A stretch of 64,000 nucleotides of DNA from an uncultured Lachnospiraceae bacterium (GCA_947382355.1 CANCYR010000002.1:1-64000); one strand, 5' to 3'; positions 9,209 through 18,989 are shown, numbered from the stretch's first letter. Notes: generated by a model from the letters alone, not told the origin. Made by a program: numbers and translations.

Positions 9209-10657
9209 ATGAGTAAAAAGAAAAATGATACATTAATCCAATATTTTGAATGGTATCTGCCGGAAGACTGTGCACATTGGAAACGGTGCAGCAATGAGGC
9301 AGGACAGTTAAAGGAGGCAGGAATTACCATGGCATGGCTGCCCCCTGCTTATAAGGGAGCCTCCGGAAAATATGATGTGGGCTACGGGGTTTATGATTTA
9401 TATGATTTAGGTGAATTTCAACAAAAAGGCACCATACCCACCAAGTACGGAACAAAGGAAGAGTACATACAGGCTATAGAAAGTCTGCAGAAGGAAGGCA
9501 TAGCAGTGATTGCGGACGTAGTGCTGAATCATAAGATGGGCGCGGATGAACTGGAACAGGTAAAGGCGCGTATGGAGGCATGGGACAATCGAAACCAGAC
9601 TGTAAATGGAGAGGAAGAAATAGAAGCATGGACCCGGTTTACCTTTCCGGAACGAAAGGGAATTTATTCGGATTTCCAATGGGACTGGAACTGCTTTGAC
9701 GGAGTGGACTGGGATGAAAAAAAGAAGCAGAAGGGCGTTTTTTTGTTTGCAGGCAAGGATTGGGACGGCGAGGTTGACGGCGAGTATGCCAATTACGATT
9801 ACCTGATGGGTGCGGATATTGACATGAGCAATCAGGAGGTATTGGAGGAATTAAAACGCTGGGGGAAATGGTATCTGGATGTGACGAAAGCAGACGGTTT
9901 CCGCCTGGACGCAGTCAAGCATATCCGATTTTCCTTTTTCAATGAATGGCTTCGGGAAATGCGGGACTACGGAAAGGAAAACTTCTTTGCCGTAGGGGAA
10001 TACTGGAGCCCGGATATCGGCAGGCTGAAAAATTATCTGGATAAAGCAGACAGATGCATGAAGCTCTTCGACGTGCCCCTTCATTTTAATTTCCAGAGAG
10101 CTTCCTTTGGAAACGGAAATTTCGATATGGGTTCCATTTTTAACGGTACCCTTGTAAATGAGGAAAGTGAATTTGCAGTTACCTTTGTGGACAATCACGA
10201 CACCCAGCCGGGGCAGGCACTGCAGTCCTGGGTCATGGACTGGTTCAAGCCTTTGGCATATGGGCTCATACTGCTTCAGGAAAAAGGGCTGCCCTGTGTA
10301 TTTTACGGGGATTATTACGGCATTCCCCATGACAATATACAGCCGGTAAAGGGACTTGACAAGCTGCTGCTTCTCCGGAAAAATTATGCTTATGGCAGGG
10401 AACACCGTTATTTTGACCATCATAACATTGTAGGGCTTACAAGGGAAGGGGAGCCGGAATGGGAGAAATCCGGTCTTGCCCTGTTGGTCAGCGACGGACC
10501 GGGAGGCTCAAAGGTGATGTATGTGGGAGAAGGAAAGAAGGGAAAGACCTTTTATGATTATATGGGCAACAGGCCGGAAAAAGTAGTGATAGGAGAAGAC
10601 GGAAAGGGAGAATTCTTTGTGGAAGGCGGCTCCGTTTCCGTATGGGTAGAGGAATGA
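9209..10657 (+). CDS. cytoplasmic alpha-amylase (GH13)
   Basis: A 482-residue glycoside hydrolase family 13 enzyme of the intracellular AmyA type, cutting alpha-1,4 links in maltodextrin or glycogen. Conserved region I is DVVLNH, the nucleophile Asp234 is in GFRLDAVKH, the acid/base Glu264 is in VGEYW and the transition-state Asp331 is in FVDNHD. No signal peptide is present, so it acts inside the cell. The ATG at 9209 gives the usual IQYFEWYLP N-terminus; a GTG at 9137 is an upstream extension. It overlaps sbcD by an ATGA, an operon link to DNA repair with no evident metabolic reason. Confidence 0.93.
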   Translation: MSKKKNDTLIQYFEWYLPEDCAHWKRCSNEAGQLKEAGITMAWLPPAYKGASGKYDVGYGVYDLYDLGEFQQKGTIPTKYGTKEEYIQAIESLQKEGIAVIADVVLNHKMGADELEQVKARMEAWDNRNQTVNGEEEIEAWTRFTFPERKGIYSDFQWDWNCFDGVDWDEKKKQKGVFLFAGKDWDGEVDGEYANYDYLMGADIDMSNQEVLEELKRWGKWYLDVTKADGFRLDAVKHIRFSFFNEWLREMRDYGKENFFAVGEYWSPDIGRLKNYLDKADRCMKLFDVPLHFNFQRASFGNGNFDMGSIFNGTLVNEESEFAVTFVDNHDTQPGQALQSWVMDWFKPLAYGLILLQEKGLPCVFYGDYYGIPHDNIQPVKGLDKLLLLRKNYAYGREHRYFDHHNIVGLTREGEPEWEKSGLALLVSDGPGGSKVMYVGEGKKGKTFYDYMGNRPEKVVIGEDGKGEFFVEGGSVSVWVEE

Positions 10658-11778
10658 AATTATTGCATACAGCAGACTTGCATATTGGAAAGACCATGTA
10701 TGAATTTCCATTGTATGAAGACCAGACATATATATTGAACCAGATACTGGACATTGCCAAAAAAGAGCAGGTGGATGTGCTTTTGCTGGCAGGGGACATT
10801 TATGACAGGAGCATTCCCTCCACAGAGGCGGTTACTGCTTTTGATGAGTTTTTAACGGCAAGTGTAAAGGCAGGAATCGTTACCATGGTCATAAGCGGCA
10901 ACCATGATTCCCCTGAGAGGCTTTCTTTTGGAGGAAGGCTGTTTGAGGAAAACAGGCTTTATATTGCAGGCACATGGGAAGGACAGGTGAAGCGGGTAAC
11001 CTTACAGGATGAATACGGAGAGGTGGATTTTTATCTGCTTCCCTTTGTGAGGCCGGGACAGGTGCAGGCAAGGACAGAAGGGGAAGCGGTGGAGAAAATC
11101 ATGAAGGAAGTCGTTTCTTTGGAAAAAGGGAAAAGGAACGTGCTTATGACCCATTACTTTGTAGGGGGAAAGAGCTGGGAGCCTGAGCTTTCCGAATCGG
11201 AAAATACAGTGTATGTGGGAGGAATCGATATGGTGTCCCCTGCACTTTTTGAGGAATTTGACTATGTGGCGCTGGGACATCTCCACAAGGCACAGAAGGT
11301 TTCAGAGAAACACATATATTATGCAGGTTCGCCCCTTGCTTATTCCTTTTCGGAAAACAGCAACAAGACGGTACAGCTTATAGAGCTTTTACAGCCGGGG
11401 GAGATTTTTGTAAAGAAGGTGCCTTTAAAGCCCCTTAGACAAGTGCGGACCATTAAAGGGGATTTGTGGGAGCTTACGAAGGAACAGATTGCCGCCCTGG
11501 AAAACAGGGAGGATTACATTCGGGCAGTGCTTACCAATGAGGAGGCGCTTATGGAGCCCATGGCGGTGCTGCGCAGCGTTTATCCCAATGCCATGGAAAT
11601 CCTATTAAAGGAAAAAGAATTAGCTGTTGCTAATCAGAAAAGACAGCAGATTACAAGAAAGAAGAAAAGCGGTATTGAGCTGTTTCAGGATTTTTATACT
11701 TATGTGGAGGAAAAGGACATGAGTGAAGGGCAGCTTATGGCGGCAGAGGAAATGATGAACAAGGCGCTGATGAAATAG
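10654..11778 (+). CDS. sbcD: exonuclease SbcCD, subunit D (Mre11-type nuclease)
   Basis: A 374-residue calcineurin-like metallophosphoesterase, nuclease half of SbcCD, which opens hairpins and removes protein-blocked DNA ends. All metal-binding motifs are present: HTADLHIG near the N-terminus, AGDIYDR, SGNHDSPER, MTHYFV and GHLHKAQ. The ATG at 10654 overlaps the amylase stop. An AGAGGA ribosome site lies inside the amylase end. sbcC follows after 27 bases. Long palindromes such as the two in this window are typical SbcCD substrates. Confidence 0.93.
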   Translation: MKLLHTADLHIGKTMYEFPLYEDQTYILNQILDIAKKEQVDVLLLAGDIYDRSIPSTEAVTAFDEFLTASVKAGIVTMVISGNHDSPERLSFGGRLFEENRLYIAGTWEGQVKRVTLQDEYGEVDFYLLPFVRPGQVQARTEGEAVEKIMKEVVSLEKGKRNVLMTHYFVGGKSWEPELSESENTVYVGGIDMVSPALFEEFDYVALGHLHKAQKVSEKHIYYAGSPLAYSFSENSNKTVQLIELLQPGEIFVKKVPLKPLRQVRTIKGDLWELTKEQIAALENREDYIRAVLTNEEALMEPMAVLRSVYPNAMEILLKEKELAVANQKRQQITRKKKSGIELFQDFYTYVEEKDMSEGQLMAAEEMMNKALMK

Positions 11779-11805
11779 AGTTTAAAGGAATAAAGAGAGG
11801 AAAGC

Positions 11806-14475
11806 ATGAAGCCTATTGAAATAACACTTTCCGCCTGGGGGCCATACCGGGAAAAGGAAACAATCGATTTTTCCTCCTTTGAGGGGAAAGGGCTGTTTTT
11901 GATTACAGGTCCCACCGGAGGAGGAAAAACTACCATATTTGACGGAATTACCTTTGCACTATATGGGGAAACAAGCGGGGAGATGAGGGAAAGGGAAACT
12001 CTTAGAAGCGACTTTTCCGGGGAAGGGACAGAAACCTATGTGAATCTGGTGTTTTCCCATAAGGGGGAAGTTTACAGGATTGAAAGGAATCCCAAATATT
12101 TCAGGCCCAAAAAGAGAAAAAGAGGCACAGGGGAGCTGGCAGAGGAAAAGGAGCGGGCAAAGCTTTTTCTTCCGGATGACACGGTGGTGGAAGGTCCCAA
12201 AGAAGTTACCAGAAAGGTAAAAGAGCTTCTTGCGCTGGATTACAGGCAGTTTAAGCAGACTACCATGCTTGCCCAGGGAGAATTTACAAGGCTTTTGTAT
12301 GCCTCGCCCCAGGACAAGACGAAAATATTCCGGGAAATCTTCGGCACCACTTTGTATGATAAATTCACGGGAGAGCTAAAAACAAGGTCAAAGGCATTAT
12401 ATATAGAAGGAAAGTCCTTAAAGGATAAAATGGATGAGGATATCGCCCATATTTCCATGGAAGAGGAAAGCTGGCAGGAGCTTACCGGAGGAGAAAGCTA
12501 TCATTATGAGCAGATTAAAGACTATCTGGAAGAGGAAAAAAAGAAAAGGGAAACATTAAAAAAGAAGGAAGAGGAAGCAATCAAAAAGCTGGAGCTTCAA
12601 TATGAAAAGATAAATAAAAAGCTGGAACAGGCAAAAAGTGCTAACGGGAAGCTGGATGAGCAGGAAAAAACAGAAAAAAGCCTGATGGAGTTAAAAGCGG
12701 ACGAAGAGGAAATGAAGGCGTTAAAGGCAGCAGTGGATGCGGCACAGAAGGCGGTTTATATAGAAGCGGCCTATAGAGAATGGACGGAGCAGAAAAGGGC
12801 AGTGCTCCAAGCGGCGAAAAGGGAAGAGGATTATATTTCCAAAGAAAAGGCAAAAAAGGAAAAGCAAAAGGAACTGAAGATTTTTAAGGAAAAGGAAGCG
12901 GTATATGAGGAGCTTTTTGGCTTATCGGAGGATTTGCTTCAATTAAAAAAGAGCCTTTCCGAAAAGGAAAAACAGAGGAAAAAAGAAGAAAAGAAATTAG
13001 AAAGCAGCCAAAAGAGCTATGAAGAAAAGGAGCTTGCGGTAAATAAGAAAAAGGAATTATATGAGGAAAAGGACAGGCAGCGGAAGAGGGCTGCCATCGG
13101 TCTTGCCGCTTCTCTTCTGGAGGAAGGAAAGCCCTGTCCTGTGTGCGGCTCCCTGACACATCCCCGTATTGCAAAGCAAGAGGAAGGGATTTTAAGTGAG
13201 GAAGAATTAAAAGAGCTGAAAGAAGCATATGAAAAGGAAGAGAAAGAGCTGTTGGAGGTTCACGGAGAGGCAAGTAAAATGCACGAGAGGGTACAGGCTC
13301 TTTGCCTTCAGTCAAAAGAGCTTTCCGGGAAAGCGGCGGAAAAAAAAGAAAAGTTATGTAAATTAATAAATAATAATAAAAAACTTCCCGGCACCCTGCT
13401 GGCAGGAGGCGCGCAGGCGGAACCTGTCGGGGAAGAAGAACTGTACTCCTTAAAGTCTGTTTATGAAGAGAAGAGGCGGCAGTGGGAGGAACTGGAAAAA
13501 GAGCTGATTTCCATTTGTTCCAGGCTGCAGGCTGCAAAAGAAGAAAAGGAACAGGCAAAGGAAAGGGAGAAGGAGACGGCAGCCCGTTTTAAGGAAGCGT
13601 TAAAGGAGCAGAAGTTTTCAGGGGAAAAAGCCTTTCTGGAAAAGCGCATGGAGCCGGGGCAGCTGGAGGCAGGGCGGAAAAAGCTGGAGACTTATCAGAA
13701 AAAGCTTCATACCCTTACTGAACAGAGCAAGGCGCTTTTAAAAGAATGTAAAAAGCTTGAGAGAACAGATTTGTCACTGTTGAAGCAGGAGGCGGAGGAT
13801 AGAAAGGAAAAACGTGACGAGGCATTAAAGGAAAAGGAAAAGCTTGTCATAGTCCTTGATACCATGAAAAGAGTTATAAAGGGGCTTAAAGAGAAGCTGG
13901 AGCAATGGGAAAAGGTTCAGGAGGAATATGGAATTATAAAAGGATTGGAAAATACTGCCGCCGGGAATAATAAAAAAAGGCTGGTATTTGAACAGTACGT
14001 GCTTACCGGATATTTTGATGAGATTTTAGAGGCAGCCAACCTTCGGTTTGAAAAAATGACCGGAAACCGCTTTTTGATGGAAAGGGTTTCAAAAGTGGGA
14101 GACGGCAGAACCAAGGACAATCTGGAAATTGCGGTATTTGACCACTATACAGGGAAAAGCCGTTCTGTAAAAACTCTGTCCGGTGGAGAAGCCTTTAAGG
14201 CATCCCTGTCTCTGTCCCTGGGACTTAGCGACGTGATACAGCAAAGCAGAGGCGGTATTCAGGTAGAAACCTTGTTTGTGGATGAAGGCTTTGGAGCCCT
14301 TGACGGGGAGTCATTGGACCAGGCGGTAAAGGCGCTTTATTCCCTTGTGGAACATGACCGGATGATTGGGATCATATCCCATGTGCCGGAGCTCAGGGAA
14401 CGAATACCGGAAAAGATTTTTGTGGAGAAATCCGTTAAAGGAAGTAAAATCGTAATGGAGGATTATACGAAGTGA
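11806..14475 (+). CDS. sbcC: exonuclease SbcCD, subunit C (Rad50-type ATPase)
   Basis: An 889-residue SMC/Rad50-like ATPase that dimerises with SbcD. Walker A GPTGGGKTT is at residues 35-43. A long Lys/Glu-rich coiled coil spans about 200-720, broken by the zinc hook CPVC at 444-447. The signature TLSGGEAF and Walker B LFVDEGFGALD lie near the C-terminus. Length and layout are normal for Clostridia. The stop overlaps the next start in GTGA, so the foldase gene is co-translated. Confidence 0.93.
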   Translation: MKPIEITLSAWGPYREKETIDFSSFEGKGLFLITGPTGGGKTTIFDGITFALYGETSGEMRERETLRSDFSGEGTETYVNLVFSHKGEVYRIERNPKYFRPKKRKRGTGELAEEKERAKLFLPDDTVVEGPKEVTRKVKELLALDYRQFKQTTMLAQGEFTRLLYASPQDKTKIFREIFGTTLYDKFTGELKTRSKALYIEGKSLKDKMDEDIAHISMEEESWQELTGGESYHYEQIKDYLEEEKKKRETLKKKEEEAIKKLELQYEKINKKLEQAKSANGKLDEQEKTEKSLMELKADEEEMKALKAAVDAAQKAVYIEAAYREWTEQKRAVLQAAKREEDYISKEKAKKEKQKELKIFKEKEAVYEELFGLSEDLLQLKKSLSEKEKQRKKEEKKLESSQKSYEEKELAVNKKKELYEEKDRQRKRAAIGLAASLLEEGKPCPVCGSLTHPRIAKQEEGILSEEELKELKEAYEKEEKELLEVHGEASKMHERVQALCLQSKELSGKAAEKKEKLCKLINNNKKLPGTLLAGGAQAEPVGEEELYSLKSVYEEKRRQWEELEKELISICSRLQAAKEEKEQAKEREKETAARFKEALKEQKFSGEKAFLEKRMEPGQLEAGRKKLETYQKKLHTLTEQSKALLKECKKLERTDLSLLKQEAEDRKEKRDEALKEKEKLVIVLDTMKRVIKGLKEKLEQWEKVQEEYGIIKGLENTAAGNNKKRLVFEQYVLTGYFDEILEAANLRFEKMTGNRFLMERVSKVGDGRTKDNLEIAVFDHYTGKSRSVKTLSGGEAFKASLSLSLGLSDVIQQSRGGIQVETLFVDEGFGALDGESLDQAVKALYSLVEHDRMIGIISHVPELRERIPEKIFVEKSVKGSKIVMEDYTK

Positions 14476-15566
14476 GAAAAAGAAATGGAAAAAAAGGAAT
14501 ATTTTTGTCCATGGTGCTATTGCTGTTTCTGGCGGCAGCAGTTACAGGCTGCCAAAAAGGAACAGAAGATAATGAACACGAGACAAAGGTAGTGCTGACT
14601 ACGGGATTTGCAGCGGATGAAGTGTTCCGTATTGGGAAAAGCTCCTGTATGCTGCCGGAAATCAAGGTCTACCTTTTAAATACGAAAAACCAGTATGAAA
14701 GTATTTACGGGGCTCAGATTTGGAACACCAAGTTTGATGACGGTACCCTTGAAGAAAAAGTGAAGGACACTGTTATTGCCAGGGTTGCACAGATAAAGAC
14801 CATGAATCTGTTAGCACAGGAACACCAGGTTGTACTTTCGGAGCATGAGAAAAAGCTTGTGAGCCAGGCAGCCGCAGAGTATTACCAGACGCTTTCTGCC
14901 GAGGAAATCAGTTATCTGAATGCAGATGAACAGCTTATAGAACAGCTTTACGGGGAATATGCTCTTGCGGATAAGATTTATTATTCCATTATACAGGATG
15001 TAAACCCGGAAATAAGCGATGATGAGGCAAGGACCATTACGGTAAAAGTGATTTTCTTAAAGAATTATTCTCTGGACGGGGAAAAGAACAGGATTCCCTA
15101 TACAGAGGAAACAAAGGCAGCCACTAAGCAAAAGGCGAAGGAAATATTAGCTCTGTCAAAATCGGGTGAAGATTTTGATACTCTCATAACCCAGTACAGT
15201 GAAGCGGAAAACAGCACCTATTCCTTTGGAAAGGGTGAGATGGAGGCGCCTCTTGAGGAAGCTGCCTTTAACTTGAGCACGGATGCCGTCAGCGACGTGG
15301 TGGAAACGGAGTATGGCTATTATATTATTAAATGTGTCAGCACCTTTGACCGGAAGGAAACAGATGCCAATAAGGTAAAAATCGTGGAACAGAGGAAAAA
15401 GGAATCCTTTAATCAGGTTTATGATGACTTTGTGAAAAGTCAGGTACGGAACCTGAATGAAGAGCTTTGGAACAGCGTTACACTGGCCGGCGGGGAAAAT
15501 ATGGATACGGTGGAGTTTTTCCAAATATACGATAAGTACTTTCAGGGGATGTTTTCAGAGGGCTGA
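14472..15566 (+). CDS. PrsA-like peptidyl-prolyl isomerase lipoprotein
   Basis: A 364-residue exported lipoprotein. The N-terminus has a basic start, a hydrophobic core and the lipobox VTGC with Cys27 as the lipid anchor. An N-terminal SurA-like helical region is followed by a parvulin (PpiC) domain at about 190-300 (FSEAENS-like segment, then DVVETEYGYYIIK). It should help fold exported proteins outside the membrane. Start is a GTG overlapping the sbcC stop. No separate promoter is seen, so it belongs to the amylase-sbcDC operon. Confidence 0.85.
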   Translation: MRKRNGKKGIFLSMVLLLFLAAAVTGCQKGTEDNEHETKVVLTTGFAADEVFRIGKSSCMLPEIKVYLLNTKNQYESIYGAQIWNTKFDDGTLEEKVKDTVIARVAQIKTMNLLAQEHQVVLSEHEKKLVSQAAAEYYQTLSAEEISYLNADEQLIEQLYGEYALADKIYYSIIQDVNPEISDDEARTITVKVIFLKNYSLDGEKNRIPYTEETKAATKQKAKEILALSKSGEDFDTLITQYSEAENSTYSFGKGEMEAPLEEAAFNLSTDAVSDVVETEYGYYIIKCVSTFDRKETDANKVKIVEQRKKESFNQVYDDFVKSQVRNLNEELWNSVTLAGGENMDTVEFFQIYDKYFQGMFSEG

Positions 15567-15652
15567 CAGATTATTATATACTCTTATATTTTCAATTTAG
15601 AAAAATTTTAGAATTTAGAAAATCCAGTGTTTATGCACCTTTTTAAGAATTA

Positions 15653-15679
15653 TTAGCACTCGTTTTTAACGAGTGCTAA
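15653..15679 (+). promoter_or_regulatory. CIRCE operator (HrcA binding site)
   Basis: An exact consensus inverted repeat: TTAGCACTC (15653-15661), nine-base spacer, GAGTGCTAA (15671-15679). HrcA represses class I heat-shock genes through this site. Here it lies 37 bases before a small ORF and 135 bases before htpG. Confidence 0.95.
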
Positions 15680-15715
15680 TTTTCTCTTGACTTTTAAATA
15701 GGAGGGGCTTAAACT

Positions 15716-15808
15716 ATGTTTTGTGAAAAGGATTCCGGTATGAAGACAGAGGAAAACTGTTTTCAAATCGGAAGAAGAACGAAAAAAAGAAAAACGAAGG
15801 GAATGTGA
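15716..15808 (+). CDS. possible 30-residue leader ORF before htpG
   Basis: An ATG at 15716 follows a very strong GGAGGGG site by eight bases and opens a 30-residue frame (MFCEKDSGMKTEE, then a basic Arg/Lys-rich tail). The stop at 15806-15808 lies five bases before the htpG ATG and covers its ribosome site. It could couple htpG translation to leader translation. No homologue is recognised, and it may be only a spacer with a good ribosome site. Confidence 0.4.
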   Translation: MFCEKDSGMKTEENCFQIGRRTKKRKTKGM

Positions 15809-15813
15809 TTAGT

Positions 15814-17925
15814 ATGTCAGAAAAACAAGGAAACTTATCAATTAACAGCGATAATATATTTCCTATTATTAAGAAATGGTTGTATTCAGACCATGACATT
15901 TTTTACAGGGAATTGATTTCAAACGGATGTGATGCTATTACAAAGCTGAAAAAGCTGGATATGATGGGAGAATATTCCCTTCCGGATGATTATAAGGGCA
16001 AGATGGAGGTAATTGTAAATCCGGAGAAGAAAACCCTTACTTTCATTGACAACGGCATCGGTATGACGGATGAAGAGGTGGAGGAATATATTAACCAGAT
16101 TGCTTTTTCCGGCGCTACGGATTTTATTGAAAAATATAAGGACAAGACAAATGAAGATCAGATTATCGGTCATTTCGGACTTGGCTTTTATTCCGCTTTT
16201 ATGGTAGCTGACGAAGTACATATCGATACGCTGTCCTATAAAGAGGGTGCAAAGCCGGTGCACTGGGAATGTGACGGCGGTACAGAGTATCGTATGGCAG
16301 AAGGGGATAAGGCAGAGGTAGGAACGAAGATTACGTTATTCTTAAATGAAGAATGTCTGGAATTCTGCAACGAATATAAGGCAAGAGAGGTCATCAAGAA
16401 ATACTGCTCCTTTATGCCTACCGAAATATTCTTAAGTAAGGAAAATACCACGGAGACACAGATTATCCTGTTGGATGAGAAATTAGATACGGATGAAGTG
16501 GTAGAAAATATTACGGAAGAGGGCAAGCCCATACTGGATGAGGAGGGCAAGGAAACAGGAGAAAAAGAACCTCCGGTAGAAAAGCTGAAGATTAAAAAGC
16601 GTCCTGAATTATTAAATGATACTAATCCCCTTTGGGCAAAGCATCCAAACGAATGCACCAAGGAAGAATATCTGGACTTTTACCGCAAGGTATTTCAGGA
16701 TTACAAGGAGCCGTTGTTCTGGATACATCTGAACATGGATTATCCTTTTAACTTAAAAGGGATTCTGTATTTCCCCAAAATCAATATGGAATACGAATCC
16801 ATTGAAGGAACCATTAAGCTTTACAACAATCAGGTATTTATTGCGGACAATATTAAAGAAGTCATTCCGGAATTCCTGATGCTCTTAAAGGGCGTCATTG
16901 ACTGTCCGGACCTGCCTCTTAACGTGTCCAGAAGCGCATTGCAGAACGATGGCTTCGTAAAGAAGATTTCTGATTATATTTCTAAAAAGGTTGCGGATAA
17001 GTTATCGGGCATGTGCAAGACCGAAAAGGAAGAGTATGAAAAATACTGGGACGATATCAGCCCGTTCATTAAATTCGGCTGCTTAAAGGATGACAAATTC
17101 TGTGAGAAGATGACGGACTATATCCTCTTTAAGAATTTAGACGGCAATTTCATGACTCTGCCGGAATGTCTGGAAGTGAAGCCAATCGACACGGAAGAAG
17201 AAAAAGCCGACGTGGTGGATGAAAACGGGGAAAAGGTAGAAGCAGAGGTTGTTACGGAGGATTCTGTTTCGGAAGAAGCTGACACAGAGGAAGAAAAGAA
17301 GGAAAAGGTTATCTACTATGTAACTGACGAAAAGCAGCAGAGCCAGTACATCAATATGTTTAAACAGGCAAAGATGGATGCGGTTATATTGACAGATAAT
17401 ATCGACCAGCCCTTTATCTCACAGCTTGAGTCAAAGAATGAGGGGGTTAAGTTCAGCCGCATTGATGCTGACCTGACAGATACCTTTAAGATAAAAACCT
17501 CCAAAAAGGCACAGAAGGAATTAGACGAGGCAGCAGAAGAGCTTTCCAAAGTATTTAAAAAGGCTCTGAAAAAGGAAAGTATTCAGGTAAAGGTGGATAA
17601 GCTGAAAAACAAGAAGATTTCCTCCATGATTACCGTATCGGAGGAAAGCAGACGCATGCAGGATATGATGAAGAGGTATGCAATGCCCGGCATGGACATG
17701 AATATGTTTGGCGGCCAGTCAGGAGAAACCCTTGTGCTGAATGCAAACCATCCTCTTGTACAGTATGTGATGGAAAATAAGGAAGGCGAAAATGTCTCCA
17801 TGATATGCGAACAGCTTTATGATCTGGCAAGCCTTCAGAATGCACCTCTGGCACCGGAAGCCATGACGAAATTCGTGGCAAGGAGCAATGAGATTATGCT
17901 GCTTCTGGCAAAGGGGAATGAATAG
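15814..17925 (+). CDS. htpG: chaperone HtpG (bacterial Hsp90)
   Basis: A 703-residue ATP-dependent chaperone. The GHKL ATPase domain shows ELISNGCDAITKL, DNGIGMTDEEV and GHFGLGFYSAFMVAD. The middle domain has the LPLNVSRSALQND stretch. An acidic Glu-rich linker (about 465-500) is larger than in E. coli HtpG. The ELISNGCDA variant of ELISNASDA is noted; the ATP-binding Asn is kept. The ATG at 15814 follows AAGGGA by 11 bases; a GTG at 15805 is in frame. A CIRCE site upstream implies HrcA heat-shock control. Confidence 0.93.
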   Translation: MSEKQGNLSINSDNIFPIIKKWLYSDHDIFYRELISNGCDAITKLKKLDMMGEYSLPDDYKGKMEVIVNPEKKTLTFIDNGIGMTDEEVEEYINQIAFSGATDFIEKYKDKTNEDQIIGHFGLGFYSAFMVADEVHIDTLSYKEGAKPVHWECDGGTEYRMAEGDKAEVGTKITLFLNEECLEFCNEYKAREVIKKYCSFMPTEIFLSKENTTETQIILLDEKLDTDEVVENITEEGKPILDEEGKETGEKEPPVEKLKIKKRPELLNDTNPLWAKHPNECTKEEYLDFYRKVFQDYKEPLFWIHLNMDYPFNLKGILYFPKINMEYESIEGTIKLYNNQVFIADNIKEVIPEFLMLLKGVIDCPDLPLNVSRSALQNDGFVKKISDYISKKVADKLSGMCKTEKEEYEKYWDDISPFIKFGCLKDDKFCEKMTDYILFKNLDGNFMTLPECLEVKPIDTEEEKADVVDENGEKVEAEVVTEDSVSEEADTEEEKKEKVIYYVTDEKQQSQYINMFKQAKMDAVILTDNIDQPFISQLESKNEGVKFSRIDADLTDTFKIKTSKKAQKELDEAAEELSKVFKKALKKESIQVKVDKLKNKKISSMITVSEESRRMQDMMKRYAMPGMDMNMFGGQSGETLVLNANHPLVQYVMENKEGENVSMICEQLYDLASLQNAPLAPEAMTKFVARSNEIMLLLAKGNE

Positions 17926-17989
17926 GATAATAGAATGGGATGCTGTTTCGTTTGGAATAGCATCTCTGTATTTTTACATTAGCAGAGTA

Positions 17990-18205
17990 ACAGTTCAGCC
18001 AGCGGTTTTTCCTACAGGTATCGGAACAGACTTCCCGCAGAGAATGTTTCTGCGTCGTCACGCTTCCGCTCCGATAAAAACGCAGCAGTGCTAAGCTCGA
18101 AAATACCTCGCTAAGCGCTGGCGTTTTTATAGGGACTCCTTAAGAAATCATTCTCTGCGGGAAGTCTGTTCCGATACTTGTAGGGAAAACCGCTGGCTGA
18201 ACTGT
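17990..18205. repeat. 216-bp near-perfect long palindrome, copy 1
   Basis: A left arm of 57 bases (17990-18046) matches the reverse complement of the right arm (18149-18205) at 55 of 57 positions. The 102-base centre contains an inner imperfect hairpin (about 18074-18130) with the motif ATAAAAACGCAGCAGTGCTAA, a GAAAATAC loop and GGCGTTTTTAT. The same centre recurs in opposite orientation in the 26869-27069 palindrome, although the outer arms differ. No coding potential is evident. It could be a non-autonomous mobile element or a large structured RNA. Confidence 0.85.
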
Positions 18206-18254
18206 CTTGGCGGAAGCTGAAAAATATGCTTTTATGAATGGGGAAAATATAGCC

Positions 18255-18989
18255 ATGAATGATAATTATATACAAAAAATAAAAATCAAATGGGAAGAAG
18301 TTTCGGACAATTCTTATTTAAAGGACATTTCTGCCATATCCAGCTTAAAGTGTCTGGAATTTCATAACAGGATTACCTGCTTTACAGGGGAAAACGGCAC
18401 CGGAAAGTCTACTTTGCTTGAAGCAATTGCAGTTGCTTATGGGTTTAATCCGGAAGGCGGCACTATTAATTATAATTTCTCTACTTATGATGATGTTTCA
18501 AAATTAAGTGACTCCATTGTTATCAGCAAGGGATACCGAAGACCAAAAGGGGGATATTTTTTTCGGGCGGAAAGCTTTTTTAATGTGGCAAGTAAATTAG
18601 AAGAATACAGGGACAACACGCCAAAAGAAGTTTTTTATGGGCGGTATGGCGGAAAGTCTCTGCATGAGCAGTCCCATGGGGAGAGCTTTCTGTCCTTTTT
18701 CCTGAACAGCCCGAAAGAAGGGTTATATATTATGGATGAACCGGAAGCAGCATTGTCACCCCAAAGGCAGTTATCACTGCTGATTCAGATTGTTAAAATG
18801 GCGGAAGCAGGTTCACAGTTTCTGATTGCAACACATTCGCCCATTCTTTTGGGAATGCCGGAAGCCTGTATCTATTCTTTTGATAATGATAAGGTTGGTG
18901 CATGTAATTATGAAGAAACAGAGTGCTATCAGGTAATGAAAGCATTTCTAAATGATAGAGAGCGGTTTTTAGACAGGCTGTTAAGCTGA
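18255..18989 (+). CDS. AAA family ATPase, small SMC/ABC-like
   Basis: A 244-residue free-standing ATPase of the AAA_15/AAA_21 group. Walker A is GENGTGKST (residues 45-53), a signature-like SHGESFLSF comes before Walker B YIMDEPEAALSP, and the switch ATHSP follows. Such single-domain ATPases occur alone or with nucleases in defence loci; no nuclease neighbour is present. The ATG at 18255 has a GGGGA site 10 bases upstream; ATG 18234 and TTG 18207 are in-frame alternatives. A strong terminator follows. Confidence 0.82.
   Translation: MNDNYIQKIKIKWEEVSDNSYLKDISAISSLKCLEFHNRITCFTGENGTGKSTLLEAIAVAYGFNPEGGTINYNFSTYDDVSKLSDSIVISKGYRRPKGGYFFRAESFFNVASKLEEYRDNTPKEVFYGRYGGKSLHEQSHGESFLSFFLNSPKEGLYIMDEPEAALSPQRQLSLLIQIVKMAEAGSQFLIATHSPILLGMPEACIYSFDNDKVGACNYEETECYQVMKAFLNDRERFLDRLLS

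Noticed and set aside
12884-13558. 224-codon minus-strand frame opposite sbcC
   Set aside because: It mirrors the Lys/Glu coiled-coil codons of sbcC, is rich in Pro/Leu/Ser as such shadows are, and has no ribosome site.
17990-18205. CRISPR or simple terminator reading of the palindrome
   Set aside because: There are no repeated spacer units, and 57-bp arms with a structured centre far exceed a terminator.
18207-18254. Upstream TTG start for the small ATPase
   Set aside because: It begins at the edge of the 216-bp palindrome and has no ribosome site; ATG 18255 has GGGGA.
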